Source: Kondoa malvinella (Eukaryota; Basidiomycota; Agaricostilbomycetes; Agaricostilbales; Kondoaceae). From it: 64,000 bases of DNA. Shown here piece by piece: positions 1-11,093 of this stretch. A model generated the notes under the pieces. That model did no database searches and was not told the DNA's origin. It saw only the letters and a list, made by a program, of their open reading frames with translations. Made by a program: the position numbers and the translations under genes. Position 1 is the first letter of the stretch. Every line of letters starts with the position of its first letter. The stretch covers positions 250,609 through 314,608 of the forward strand of contig BCIM01000005.1 in the NCBI GenBank assembly GCA_039545315.1. The letters run 5' to 3'.

Positions 1-1
1 A

Positions 2-577
2 GATGCTCCCAACGACTCTACAGAGTCTGCGCTGCTTGTCAATGTCACGGACAACATCGTCAGCAATCGAGGGACAAGAGAAATGCATGTTCACACTGGT
101 CACTATGATGGCGCACCAACAAAAGGAGCAGCATCTCTTCTGGCAAAAGGTGTCACTCGAGCAGGCGCAAAACTGGTTGTCAAGCATTATTCCTTGCAAG
201 GCGCTGAATCTGGTCTTGCGGCCGATTATTTGAAGAAGAAACATGTCATCAGGGTGCGAGCCGAGGGAGAGCAATTCTTGCTGCAAGCTGCGGATGACCG
301 AGGTGTTATCGACTGGATAGAAGCTGTCAGCTTATTCATCCTTCCTTTTGATATGAGCTTATTCCATGATCCAGCTGCAAGCTGCTACCAACATCGCTCT
401 CGATCTGGATGACAGACCAGTGCGTACATCACGGACAGGGTCGATCGTGTCTCATCATCTTTCTAGCTGCCAAAATTCATTACTCTGCCGCGCAGAAGAA
501 GGCGACGTCGCCCAGAAGACGGGTCAGAGGCTGCTGCGGCTGCAGCTGCTGGTGATGCTCCTTCCGGTGCTACGTAA
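2..577 (+). CDS. PH-domain protein, 3' part only
   Basis: Only the C-terminal part is in the window; the reading frame is open from base 2, so the start lies upstream. The protein ends with the last strand and helix of a pleckstrin homology domain (basic [19 protein letters not shown], then the conserved Trp in [10 protein letters not shown]). A spliced tail follows, reading [15 protein letters not shown], then [16 protein letters not shown], then an Ala-rich end. Two introns are inferred at about 326-374 and 420-466 because they restore one frame and join the Arg-rich tail to the PH domain. PH domains usually bind phosphoinositides and target proteins to membranes; the specific role here is not visible. 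The family call is firm, the exact paralogue unknown. Confidence 0.7.
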
Positions 578-1418
578 GCAGCAGGCTCAGTACTATGATG
601 ACCTCTGATATAATCTGTCGCAGGGGTCGAGAAATTGAAGCTGAACAGAATGCAAACCGGACGACGGACACTGTTTCATAATGTACTCATTACTTGTAGA
701 ATAAGCACTCGGATAGTCTTGTCGATAGATAGATACATGCACGTCTTCACGTTTCGTCATTTGTTCCATTCAACGACAAAACGACTCGGTTATGTACAGC
801 CCTTTGCACAAAAGCAGAAGACATCCAAGCGTCTCTATGAATACCATCGTGTCTGACTCTGCTGTGTTACCCAGGCTAGAGCCTCGAAGACAGCTTGCTT
901 CAATTGAAGCGCCTGGCAGTCTCTGACTTAGCATCCAGCTGTAGCGTTGATGCAGTGCTCCATGGCCTTGCAGCTTCTATTTCCAGTCCACCCGACCTAT
1001 CGCGTCCTGGTGTCTCTCATGACTTGAGGTTCATCATGCACGAGCTAGCTGTGCACCTGGGCAAGTCATATCATTCGCCTAAGTACCACTCTTTGGCTGG
1101 GTCAGTCTTGTCTTCGTGATAGTGCGGCTTCACATACAAGCGGTGTCCACTTCGGTTCTTGCCTTCGAGTATCGCTCATGGCATCGACTATACCCACTAC
1201 CAAAGTCTTAACGGGTCTACTGTTCATCTATATAGCCGTTGCCTCAACGCCCACACCAGACTCCGCTATCAGAGATACCCGACTCTTCATATTCACCCTA
1301 TTCTTGGGGTCGGCCGCTCTACGGCATCTCTTAGATTAGGTCATATCATCATGCGGGAGTACGCAGGCGCACAAAACCCCGCGGCTGCTCCTCATTCTTG
1401 CTCTTCCACTTCTCCAAC
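578..1418. other. intergenic, no supported gene
   Basis: Short open frames occur on the + strand here, but none shows a recognisable domain, good codon texture or linked exons. A TATATAG sequence at 1229-1235 lies about 190 bases before the aquaporin start and could belong to its promoter. I see no RNA gene or repeat. Confidence 0.5.
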
Positions 1419-3257
1419 ATGGCTCAAATGCATCGCCGTAACGTTGGTGACCTCGAAATTGGAGCCGTAAGCATTCTCGTTGTGCGCTCCTCCTTTACTG
1501 ACTTTCTACATTACAGACCGACGCTCTTCGTAGACATCCTACTGCCCATCTCGCTGCTGATCATGCGCCTCCCATACCTCCATGGATCCTGAAGCTTGAA
1601 GCCAAGAGACCTCGCTTGTACGTTTCGGATGGTCTTGTCTAGAACTTGCTGATGCCCGGTGTAGATTGCGGGAATGTCTAGCAGAAGCAGCAGGCACCTT
1701 CGCATAGTAAGCATGCGAAACGGGCTTGACCTGGCTTATACCCATGCTTGCTTGAAGCGTGTATTGTGGTGTTTCTGCATTGGCTTCCTTCACCTTGACC
1801 AGTGAGCCATACGTCTCTGCTATTCGATCAACACTCATATATCATGCAGCTGCTGCTGGAGAAGCTGGCTTCGGCTCCATTCTCAACGTCGCGTTCGGGT
1901 GCGTTAACCAAATTGAGCTGTTACCCTAGACTGATCTGCTCAATCGTAGCTTCGCCTTTGGTATCGCTTTTGCTTTGATCACAAGCGCAGCAACTTCTGG
2001 AGGGTATGTCGTACAGCTCTGCGATGATATCGACTGACATGTTCTGCTCAGACACTTCAATCCGGCCATGACGCTTGTTTTTGCTACTTTGCAAGGTTTC
2101 CCTTGGCGAAAGGTTCCTCTTTGTGAGTGCTTTGACAATTAGCGAGAATTTGGCTGAACTGTTCTGCAGACATCACGTCTCAAGTAATTGGCTCTTTTCT
2201 CGCTTCAATGGTAGTCTATGCCCAGTGGTATGAACAAATACACACGTATGAGGCCGGATTGACAGCACTCGGGGAGACGTTCGTCTCTACTACCGGCCCG
2301 GCAGGCATTGTGAGTCCACAGACACTTCGTAATACTGCGGGATAACTCATGACGTGATTGCGATTGCTTTAGTTCTGTGCAATTCCGGGTCCGACGCAAT
2401 CTAATGGCTGGCTCTTCGTCACCGAGTAGGCGGTGGTCTCATCACAAGAATGATTCACTCACTTTGACGATTGCTTCAGGTTTTTCGCAGACGTTTTTAT
2501 CGGGTAAGTCGTTCACTACGACAAGCTTCGATGACTTAACAATCTGCACAGATTCATCATATGGGCAACACTTGATCCAAACAATCCCTTTGTCTCCCCT
2601 CGTTCGGCGCCTTTCATCATCGGCCTCGCATGCAAGTGCTCTTCCCTTGCTTGCTCGATGTTGCTGACGACGTGCCAGATTACGTAATGATACTGGGCTT
2701 CGGAGCTGCGTCTCTTTCGACCAACCTAGCTAGAGGTTGGCTTGACTCAGTCTCGCTAGACAAGGACTCACTGAACGATTCTAGATTTGGGTGCTAGGAT
2801 GATGGCAGCATGCTTTTACGGAAGCGAGGTATTCACCGTTAACGATGGCTATGCGGCTATCAGTATCCTCGTCAATATCCCGGCTACCTTCTGCGGTGTC
2901 CTCTTTTACCAGTTGTACGCTTTTGGCTGTCAGCGATTTCAAGGAGTAGGCTGACACCTGTTCAGCGTTATGGGCGATGCAACAAAGGTGCAAAAGCATT
3001 TCCAGTCTCCTTGACAGCTCCTTATACGTCACTTTAGCTGCTCGAATCGGGACATGCGCTGCCTGCGGAACTACACAAGGAAGTTCAACGCGAACGCCAG
3101 GAGAATGGGGTATGTTCTTGCCGTGTCTCTCATGCAGTTTACTGACATGCTTTTCAAGGGCCAATCTGGCAGTCTCGAAACCTACCTCCGCAAGCATCCG
3201 ACGGTCCGCGACTCTCACGCAGCGCACGAAAAGGAAAACAGCCTGCATCTGCAGTAG
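1419..3257 (+). CDS. aquaglyceroporin (MIP family channel)
   Basis: A membrane channel for water, glycerol or small solutes. About sixteen small exons can be joined in one frame. The start gives MAQMHRRNVGDLEIGA, followed by the typical first-helix entry LRECLAEAAGTFAYVYCG. The first pore motif is canonical (GGHFNPAMT). The second reads STNLARDLGAR, so NPA is replaced by NLA, as in the yeast Fps1-type branch. Helices between and after these motifs fit the six-span MIP fold (YITSQVIGSFLASMVVYAQW; AISILVNIPATFCGVLFYQL). The cytosolic tail LLESGHALPAELHKEVQRE ends in LHLQ. One intron (from 2632) appears to use a GC donor (GCAAGT). Family identity is strong; individual splice sites are inferred from frame and homology. 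Confidence 0.88.
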
Positions 3258-3560
3258 ACCAAATCAAGAGTGGAATCTCAAGGAGCTTCACTGACAGTCA
3301 CGGACAGCAGCTACCACAAACTGTATATAGCTTGACTTCCGTTTCGGACCGCGAGAATTGTATAAACAACCTCAAACACTGTTCAAACATTGTTCGATAA
3401 ACCTCTGTCACGCTTGCACTGCGCTCTACCGCGCGTTTCTATCGCCTTTGATCAATCAAACCGGTCCATAGCGGTGTTAGGCAGGCGCACCAAGCGAACC
3501 AAAAGAAACATCAGCTTGTTTCGCGCGCAAGCAAATCGTCAATAGCCAGTCTCGTATCGC

Positions 3561-6467
3561 ATGAAGTTCGGCAGACTCTTGAACGAGCATGCTAGCCCAG
3601 AGTGGAGACGAGCCTATATCGACTATCGCAAACTCAAGAAATTGATAAAGGCCGGTGCTGCCAGCGAGGAGGACTCGCCTGTGATCTCTGAAGATAGCGC
3701 ACCAGAAGAAGTACAGGAGAAGCGAAGTGATCACTCGGAAGGCACACATTTGCCAGCGCCTGGTCCGTCAAGACATTCATCTGAAGACCGTCCTGGAGGT
3801 TCTTCCTTGCAAAGACACGACAGTGGGCAAGCCCTATCAGACACTTCCTCGATTCAGCCTTCTGGTCCAGCCTTTCCGCATGTCAAAAGGCGCAGACCTG
3901 CGTCCAGCAGAAGTAAGATACTCTTCGAAATGTCACAGCGCATCAGCTGATTCCAGAAGCTAATTGGCGCTTCCGACCCGACATTCCGCTCAGCGAGCTA
4001 CTCCCTAAACTGACTCCGGCCGAGCGCAAGTTCTTTGATGTGTTACATGCCGAATTGTCGAAAGTAAATTCGTTCTACATCGAAAGAGAAGACGAAGCCC
4101 GCGCTAGAACTATGCTTATTCGTCAACAACTTGAAGAGCTAGAGAAGCATGTACTTCGATCTTGGCTTATGTGATGCGCAGGTCTCACATTTCTAATAGC
4201 ATTCCCAGAGTCAACACAACAAGAACGCTCCGCTGCATAGAGTCTTTAGCAAAGTTCCCACTCCTCTGAAGAGTGATTTCCAATTGCGACCATCAAATTA
4301 TTTGTCAGCCAAGCGCTCGCTCAAAATGGCGCTTCTGGAATTGTACAAACTGCTTGCCATACTCCAAAGGTATAGAACGCTCAATCAAACAGGATTTTCA
4401 AAGGTCAGCTAAAAGATGAGTTGGTGAAAGCTCCTGCTAAAATACGACTTCTTTAGGCGTTGAAAAAATACGAGAAAGGTAATCATTTGCATTATTGATC
4501 GCTCGAAAGCTAATGCCAATACCTTAATCAGCAACTTCTATACCATGCAGCAATCAGTTTTTGTGCAAGGTCGATGCGGCCTCATTCACCACGTCTTCAA
4601 CTGTCGCCGAGCTGAATTCGTCCGTAGCACATCATGCCTTGCATAGCTTACCAATCTCACATGTCTTAGTCTGGTCGAGGACCTCTATGCTCAATACTTC
4701 ACTGCCGGATCGCGAAAACTTGCACTGACCAAATTGAGAAGTCAAGGTCGCGACGAAACCTTCTATCGGTCCGCTGGCACCGCCGGACTTTTCCTTGGTT
4801 TGGCCGTCTTCCCACTCTGCGACGGCCTATACAAGAGTTTTCAACCAAGTGTCAGACTATCGATAGCGGAGTGGCCTGCATTGCTGCAACTATACGGAGC
4901 TTTCCTGCTTCCTGTACTGTTCGCCTGTCTTGTCACTGTCAATCTCGTAGCATGGACTCGATCGCGCATCAACTACGCACTTATAATGGGCATCCCGCAA
5001 AGACACATTAAAGACTTTCATCCCTTCCTGGAACTACCCTCGCTACTTCTGCTTCTGCTCACGCTGGCGTTCTGGTTATCAATGAGCGACTTTTGGCCTG
5101 GTCACATAGATGCACATACTTGGCCGCTTGTCTTCTTCGTGACAGCGCTAGTCCTCTGTGTCAACCCTTTACCAATCTTCTCTCCGTATGCGAGGTGGTG
5201 GCTAGTGAAGCGGTTTGCGAGGGTGTTCTCTGCTGGAATACTTCGGGTTGAATTTACCGATTTCTTCTTTGGCGATCGTGAGCCGCTCGCTCATGCCGCC
5301 TTTCGCTGCTCTGATACCCTTTTAATCCAGTACTTGTATCCCAAACGTACTTCTTGTACAACCTCGGCTTCCTCATCTGCTCCTGTCAGCTCGGTTCCTG
5401 TGTCCGTCTATATCGTTACTCAAACAGTTTATACAGATAATCGCAGCTTTCAGAATGTTCCGCCCGGATGTTCGACCAATGCAACTTGGGTCTCCCCCGT
5501 CCTCGCTTCTTTACCTTCGGCGATTCGTGCTTGCCAATCTGTTCGGCGTTACATCGACTCGGATGGCTTTTACATTCATTTGCTCAATGTATGCTGCCAC
5601 CTGACGCGAATCACGTCGCTGATGCTCTGCACTAGTTGGGAAAGTACAGCATTACAATCATCTTCTACTTTATCTATTGGAACTGGCGTATCAATGGGTC
5701 AAGACGCGATTCGACTTTCGTAGCAATGCTGTTTCTCGCGGCTCTCAACTCGTGTTATTCCCTGACTTGGGATCTGCTATTTGATTGGAATTTACTCAAG
5801 CGCCATGTCAAACACCCTGGACTGCGTGCAAATCTAGGCTATGGCGATAGAGTATATGGTTACTACATCGCTATTGCTCTGAACGCCATCCTCAGATTTT
5901 CGTGGTGTAAGCTGGAGGCCAATGCTGTTTCCTTTCGTTGCTGAAGTATTGCCACAGTCTTGTACATCTTTAATGCGCCTTCTTTGAGCGTTCCATTGCG
6001 TGGATGGATCGTTGGCAGTGAGTGTCACGGCCGCGCAGTCCCATTTTGGTAACTGATATTTCTTCAGTGCTAGAAATCGTATGGTGCTTATGCTTTTCTG
6101 GAGCAGCAGATACTGATCATAGCAGATCCGGCGGTGGATCTGGAACTTTTACCGTCTTGAGTCAGAACACATCGGTATGCCAAACTTTCCGAGCACAACA
6201 ATTTCTGCTCACGCTCGTCACAGGGAATGTCGATGCTTTCCGCGTTACTAGAGGTAGTCAGAGCTTTGCTTCCATCTGCAAAGATCTTAATCAAGTGCTA
6301 CAGATGTTCCGCTGCCATTCACGCAACATCGCAACCCCAACGAAGAGGATGAAGCAGAAGAAGAGCAAGAGGCTATAGAAGAAACGCGTAGCAAGAATCC
6401 TAGCAGACTGGTAGCGAACCTTTGGCCGCATAAGCGAGCAGGAGGACAGTCAAAGGAAAAGCAGTGA
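3561..6467 (+). CDS. SYG1: SYG1/XPR1-type SPX-EXS phosphate exporter
   Basis: The N-terminus is a classic SPX opening (MKFGRLLNEHASPEWRRAYI, then DYRKLKKLIKAG). A charged low-complexity insert and the second SPX part (LTPAERKFFDVLHAELSKVN) follow. From about 4,700 come the membrane spans (SAGTAGLFLGLAVFPLCDGLY, LPSLLLLLLTLAFWLSM) and the EXS domain, with RRYIDSD, GKYSITIIFYFIYWNWRING, WDLLFDW, then IRRWIWNFYRLESEHIGN and DAFRVTRDVPLPF. The C-terminus is acidic and ends SKEKQ. Known relatives sense inositol pyrophosphates through SPX and export phosphate through EXS, at the plasma membrane or Golgi. Many introns break the frame, including two small ones within the EXS end (about 6,085-6,250). 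The ATG chosen starts the invariant MKFG. Confidence 0.9.
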
Positions 6468-6658
6468 TGAAATTCGACTTCGATGTCTTGGCAGAGCATA
6501 TCGAATGCACTCTTGAATGATCGGTTGCGAGCATCATTGCATATGGTACTGTGCTGCTTGGAGACCCTATGCGTGCACTAGCATGTCCTGCCGCCGCTTG
6601 GTGAGGGATTCCGATAAGCGACATGAAGCGACCTGGCGACCAACCGCGATGCGACCTG

Positions 6659-6665
6659 TATAAAA
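6659..6665 (+). promoter_or_regulatory. TATA box of the MFS gene
   Basis: TATAAAA lies about 70 bases before the ATG at 6734, a fitting distance for a fungal core promoter with a short leader. The stretch between SYG1 and this gene is only 266 bases. Confidence 0.45.
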
Positions 6666-6733
6666 CTGTGTATACCCTGTAAATCTGTCCTCTTTCTATA
6701 CCACTTAGACATTCTCCTCTATTAATCTTTGGC

Positions 6734-8704
6734 ATGGGCTTCAAAGCAATGTTGTCGGCCATATTGGGCTCACCGGATACTCGAGTTAGTCTCAGGCTGC
6801 GGCCTCTTGAGCAGCTGCAGTCTACTTATATCGTTGTCCCAGCCTAATGAAGAGATTCTCAAAAACCCTGGCAGCCCTCCGTACCTGCTTCGCGCCAGAA
6901 GCTCTTCCAATTTCATAACGATCTCCATGGGTCTAGGGTGATCTACTTCTTGCCGCTCTTCATCTCAAGCGTACTGAACTTTTGTGCCAGGCTATTGACC
7001 GACATGGCTCTATACGGCCTAATCGTCCCTATCATGCCTTTCCGCCTTCAATCGCTTGGCTACGATAACTTTGCTGCTCTCACCGGCTTCCTCGTGGCAG
7101 CGTATGCAGGTGGCTTGTTGATCTCTAGCCCACCGATTGGCATCCTGGGCGAAAAGGTCAAATCAAGGAGGATAGCGCTCGTTGGCTTTCTGCTGTTCTT
7201 ATGCGGGTCCATTGTCTTGTTTATGCTGGCTCGGAAGGTACGCCATATTATGTAAAGAGAGGCTGTCAGGCAGCTCACGCCCGATATAGTTTGCTATACT
7301 TTTAGTTGCACGTATACTACAAGGCTTCAGTGGAACTGCACTCTGGGTTCTGGGAACTGCTCTAATCTGCGAATCTTGCGAGCCTGAGAACGTAGGCGCC
7401 GTGATAGGGCAAGCCATGATTGGGTTCAGCATAGGTGAGGTCTGTCTCCTGTTTGTAACAGTATCGCTTACAAGTGTATGGCAGGCATCTGTATCGGTCC
7501 ACCGATAGGTACGAGATATCGGTAGCGATTCAATGAAGGGTGCTTATCGAATCTGCGCTGTATAGGTGGTGTACTCTACGAACAAACCGGTTACTATTCC
7601 CCCTTCTATTTTGCTCTGGCTCTGATCGGCTTCGATATTGTACTTCGGCTGCTCATCGTCGAGCACAAAGACGCCTTCAAGTGGATCACACCGCAAGGAC
7701 GGAAAGAGACCAGTAACCCTTACCTGCCTCAGACGGAATTCTCGACTGCCAGAGAGCATGGAGAACTCAAGTCGCTCTGGTTACTGTGTCAATCAAAAAG
7801 AGCTGGCGCATCGATTTACCTGACTGTGGTTGGCGGATTCGTCATCGGCGCTTTGCTCGAAGGCTCTATGACTATTTACCTTCAAGACAAGTACGGTTTC
7901 GATTCCATGCAAGCTGGTCTTGTCTTTCTGGCAGCCTGTGCACCTTCTTTCATCACTTCACCTTGTACGTCCCATCTATCTGAGATCATAACCCGCTAAT
8001 TCGATCATAGTATGCGGTCGCTTCATCGATAAACACGGACCAAAGAAACCAGCAGTCATCTGTGTCGTCTGGTGTGCGCCTATGATCGCCTTATTGGCAA
8101 TACCCCAATTACCAGCTGGAGCTTTTATTGCACTGGTTGCGTTGTTTGGAGCTGGTGCAAACACTAGCTTGGTACCTATCATGGCCGATCTTTCGTTACT
8201 GGTCGGAGTAATACCTGGTCTTGGGTTTGCCCATGTGTTTGGTGTAAGTTTACTTCTTTCTTCAACTAGAAGTGGACTGATAAGCTCTAACAGGCTTTCA
8301 AGTGAGTCGCAGTGGGCTAAGCGTTGGGCATGTCCTGATCATCTATCGTACCAGCACCGCATTCTCCTTAGGCAGTAAGTCAAGGTTGCGCCCTTGAGTT
8401 TGCACTGCTAAAGTCTTGCCAGCTCTCATTGGTCCCATCATCGCTGGTCAGATACTGGAGAACCTAGGACACGAGCGAGGCTGGCAAGTCGTAGCTGGAA
8501 TTTCTGCTTTCCTTTACTTTACCGCTGTACCTTTCCTGTTGCTGTACACTGGCGATAAGCGAGTGATGTTGGCAGAGAGGTAAGTCGTCTTTCTTCTTGC
8601 TGAGACCTGTATTGATACACATCTACAGACCTGTATTCCCGAAAGATGTTTCAGCGTCCGAGTCAGACATGCCGCAGACCAAAGCAGAGTCGATAGAGGC
8701 GTAA
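6734..8704 (+). CDS. MFS transporter, drug/amine-type
   Basis: A twelve-span major facilitator. The first exon is MGFKAMLSAILGSPDTR. After splicing come span 1 (LLTDMALYGLIVPIMPFRL) and the loop 2-3 signature ending in GEKVKSRR. Further on are ICESCEPENVGAVIGQAMIG and span 5 with GICIGPPIGGVLYE, the antiporter motif C of the drug:H+ family. Second-half spans include GGFVIGALLEGSMTIYLQDK and CGRFIDKHGPKKPAVI. The C-terminus (QTKAESIEA) is cytosolic. Known members of this 12-TM branch export drugs, polyamines or amines in exchange for protons; the substrate cannot be read from sequence. The intron positions around 6,785-6,936 are the least certain part. Confidence 0.82.
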
Positions 8705-8924
8705 ATAATCGGTCACTTACATGTATGCACGATGTAGAATAGATTAAATAGATGCACCATCATTCATGAGCACTTGGCATGAAAGTCGACTCGCATCACT
8801 TTTTCTCTGCTACCACCATCAACACCTTGTATACCCAGCCAAGGCTTCAAGTTCTGCTTAGATATCCCCTGATTGGCTGAATACCTGCCTTTGCAAGCAA
8901 GCTAGAACTCTTTGATACCACCAC

Positions 8925-10963
8925 TTGCATAAACGAATGATGTCTGGCCGAGGCCGTGGAAGAGGTCGTGGACGAGGGCGAGGTGGCAGCAGCTTGTCAC
9001 AAAGGGCAGATGCCAGTGATGACGATGAAAACAACTCGGATCAAGACACGCAAATGGAAGAACCGTCTGCTGCTATCCCTCTGCCGCAAATCTCTCGCAC
9101 TTGGGGAACCATCCCTGTCCCTTCGTCCTCTTCTAGTAACATCAATGCTCTGCTGGGCAAAAAGGACTATACGAGGAAAACACCTTCGTCTGGCACGAAA
9201 TTTGTTCCTACCAACGTAAAGAGGAAACCAAAAGTTGAAGAGTGCGTGATTCCGACACCCATATGACCTTGGATCGCTCACCTGACACATCTGTACTCTG
9301 ATAGGGTGCCCGTGAAGATCGTAGGTCTATAAATGACTGGCTGAGCGGTCCATGTAATGACATTTGATGCAGGAAGAGCCCGAACCGTCAACTCGAGGTG
9401 GTCTCAAGAAGCAGAGAGGTAGGGCACCTATTGTACAAGTAGCTAGTGGTGCTTTCGCTCTAGGTCCATCTGCTCTAAGTAAGCTCCAGGCATATTGAGA
9501 ATGAACGATGCTGAAACAAATTGACCCCAGAGAAAGCAAATGCGCTTCGAGGAATCACTGGAGGAGGTGGATGGAGCAGTGGTGGTCGTTCTGGAGGTGG
9601 AGCAAGCGGTAGTGGTGAAGGCTCTTCGGGCAGTAAAGCTTCCGGTCCAAATTTCGCTACTATCGACGAGGCAGATTGGGATGATTCGGACGATGACTCA
9701 AAAATGGGCCGAACGGTTGTCATTGATATGGCCAACATTGGACTGGAGGACGAAATGGCGCCTCTGACCCTACCGCCTGACGATACCCGCGCAACTGGAG
9801 AGGAAGAACAGCTCATAGCCAAAGACAATGAAGCGCCAGAACTACCAGCTGCTCCACCTGCGCCGCCTCTCGCTCCGAAAGACGAAGATTTGCGCAAACA
9901 GATTGCAAACACTTTACCAAAAGTCAAGGATGAACCTCAAGATGATGCTGATATCCGATCTGCGCTCAGTCGAACTGCTACTCCTGGTGCTTCTTCGACG
10001 TCTGGAGACTCTGTCATGGCCGTGGACGAGGAAAAGAAAGGGATGAAACGACCTGTAGATATCAAGCCTGTCAAGAAGCAGCCCAATGTCGTCAAGAAAG
10101 CAGAAGTAGCTACTGGTTTCTTTCCAGAAGATGTATGTATCACGTACCATTGGATCGTAGTGTACTAAGAGTCAGATTCTTAGGGCTCAGACATACCAAG
10201 GGAAGAGTTTTTTCTCTTTCAATTCCCGCGTGTTTTTCCCACTTTCACTTCTTCTCAACCTACCGCTTCTGGATCTCGTCTAGACGATCTAATCGCAGCA
10301 GATGCTGAAGATAAGAAAGACGTCAAGTCGACCTCAGCGAAAACTGCCGCCAACACTACATATCGACCTGGGTACTGGCAAGATTGGGGCAAATCTGGTG
10401 GAAGGAAAGGCCGTGCTTTTACTGAGCAGAAGACGAATGGGTTGATTGGTACTTTGCGTGTGCATCGAAGTGGGAGAGTCAAGCTGCATATGGGTCATGG
10501 AAAGAAGCGGTTGGCGCATGATGTGAGCTATTTGCTCACCCTATAGGCGTTCATACTGACGGTCCTCTAGATTCTACCTGCTGCCCCTATTTCCTTTCTG
10601 CAGCAATTCGCTGTTCAAGTAGACGAAAAGAAGAACAAGATTCCTCCTTTCCAGCGTGATCTCAGCATGAATGAGAGCGAAAACAATCGAGATCGACCAG
10701 TCGAACCAGGTCTATACATCCTAGACCAGACTTTCCGGAAATTTGTTGTCCGACCCGATGTGGATCAAATGCTCAAGGATCTGAACCTCAAGCGAACAGA
10801 AGCAAAGGAAGCGATTCGAGTTAAGCAAGAGGAGGATGCTGCTGCTGAATTGGTCAGACCGGCTACGCCTAAAGCAGTTCCGAAAAAGAAACCAGCAGCA
10901 AAGCCTGCAGCCAAACCAGCCGTAAAACCCTCTGTTCCGAAGGCCAAACCGAAAGCGAAATGA
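8925..10963 (+). CDS. RPC53: RNA polymerase III subunit RPC4 (RPC53)
   Basis: The conserved C-terminal RPC4 domain is clear: FFSFQFPRVFPTFT, then GLIGTLRVHRSGRVKLHMG, then ILPAAPISFLQQFAVQVDEK and LYILDQTFRKFVVRPDV. The Pol III subunit binds near the polymerase lobe with RPC5/RPC37 and acts in initiation, termination and reinitiation on tRNA and 5S genes. The N-terminus is an RG repeat (SGRGRGRGRGRGRGG) followed by acidic and Gly/Ser-rich disordered sequence. The C-terminus has an added lysine/alanine/proline repeat (KPAAKPAAKPAVKP...), which is not part of the core domain. Introns interrupt at about 9,240-9,370, 9,478-9,525, 10,130-10,190 and 10,522-10,570. A second in-frame ATG at 8940 is an equally good start. 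Confidence 0.9.
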
Positions 10964-11093
10964 TGCTCAACGACCAGGTCCATCTTGAACCTGCTTACGA
11001 TCAATTTGATTTCCAGCTTTGTGCCGTTGCGACTTCTCTGCATTGTTTTTACATGATTGTTGCATCCGATTTTGAACGCATATATTCACATGA

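Noticed and set aside
9475..9927. 150-codon minus frame opposite RPC53
   Set aside because: Ser/Gly/Pro-rich antisense of the disordered RPC4 linker; no independent support.
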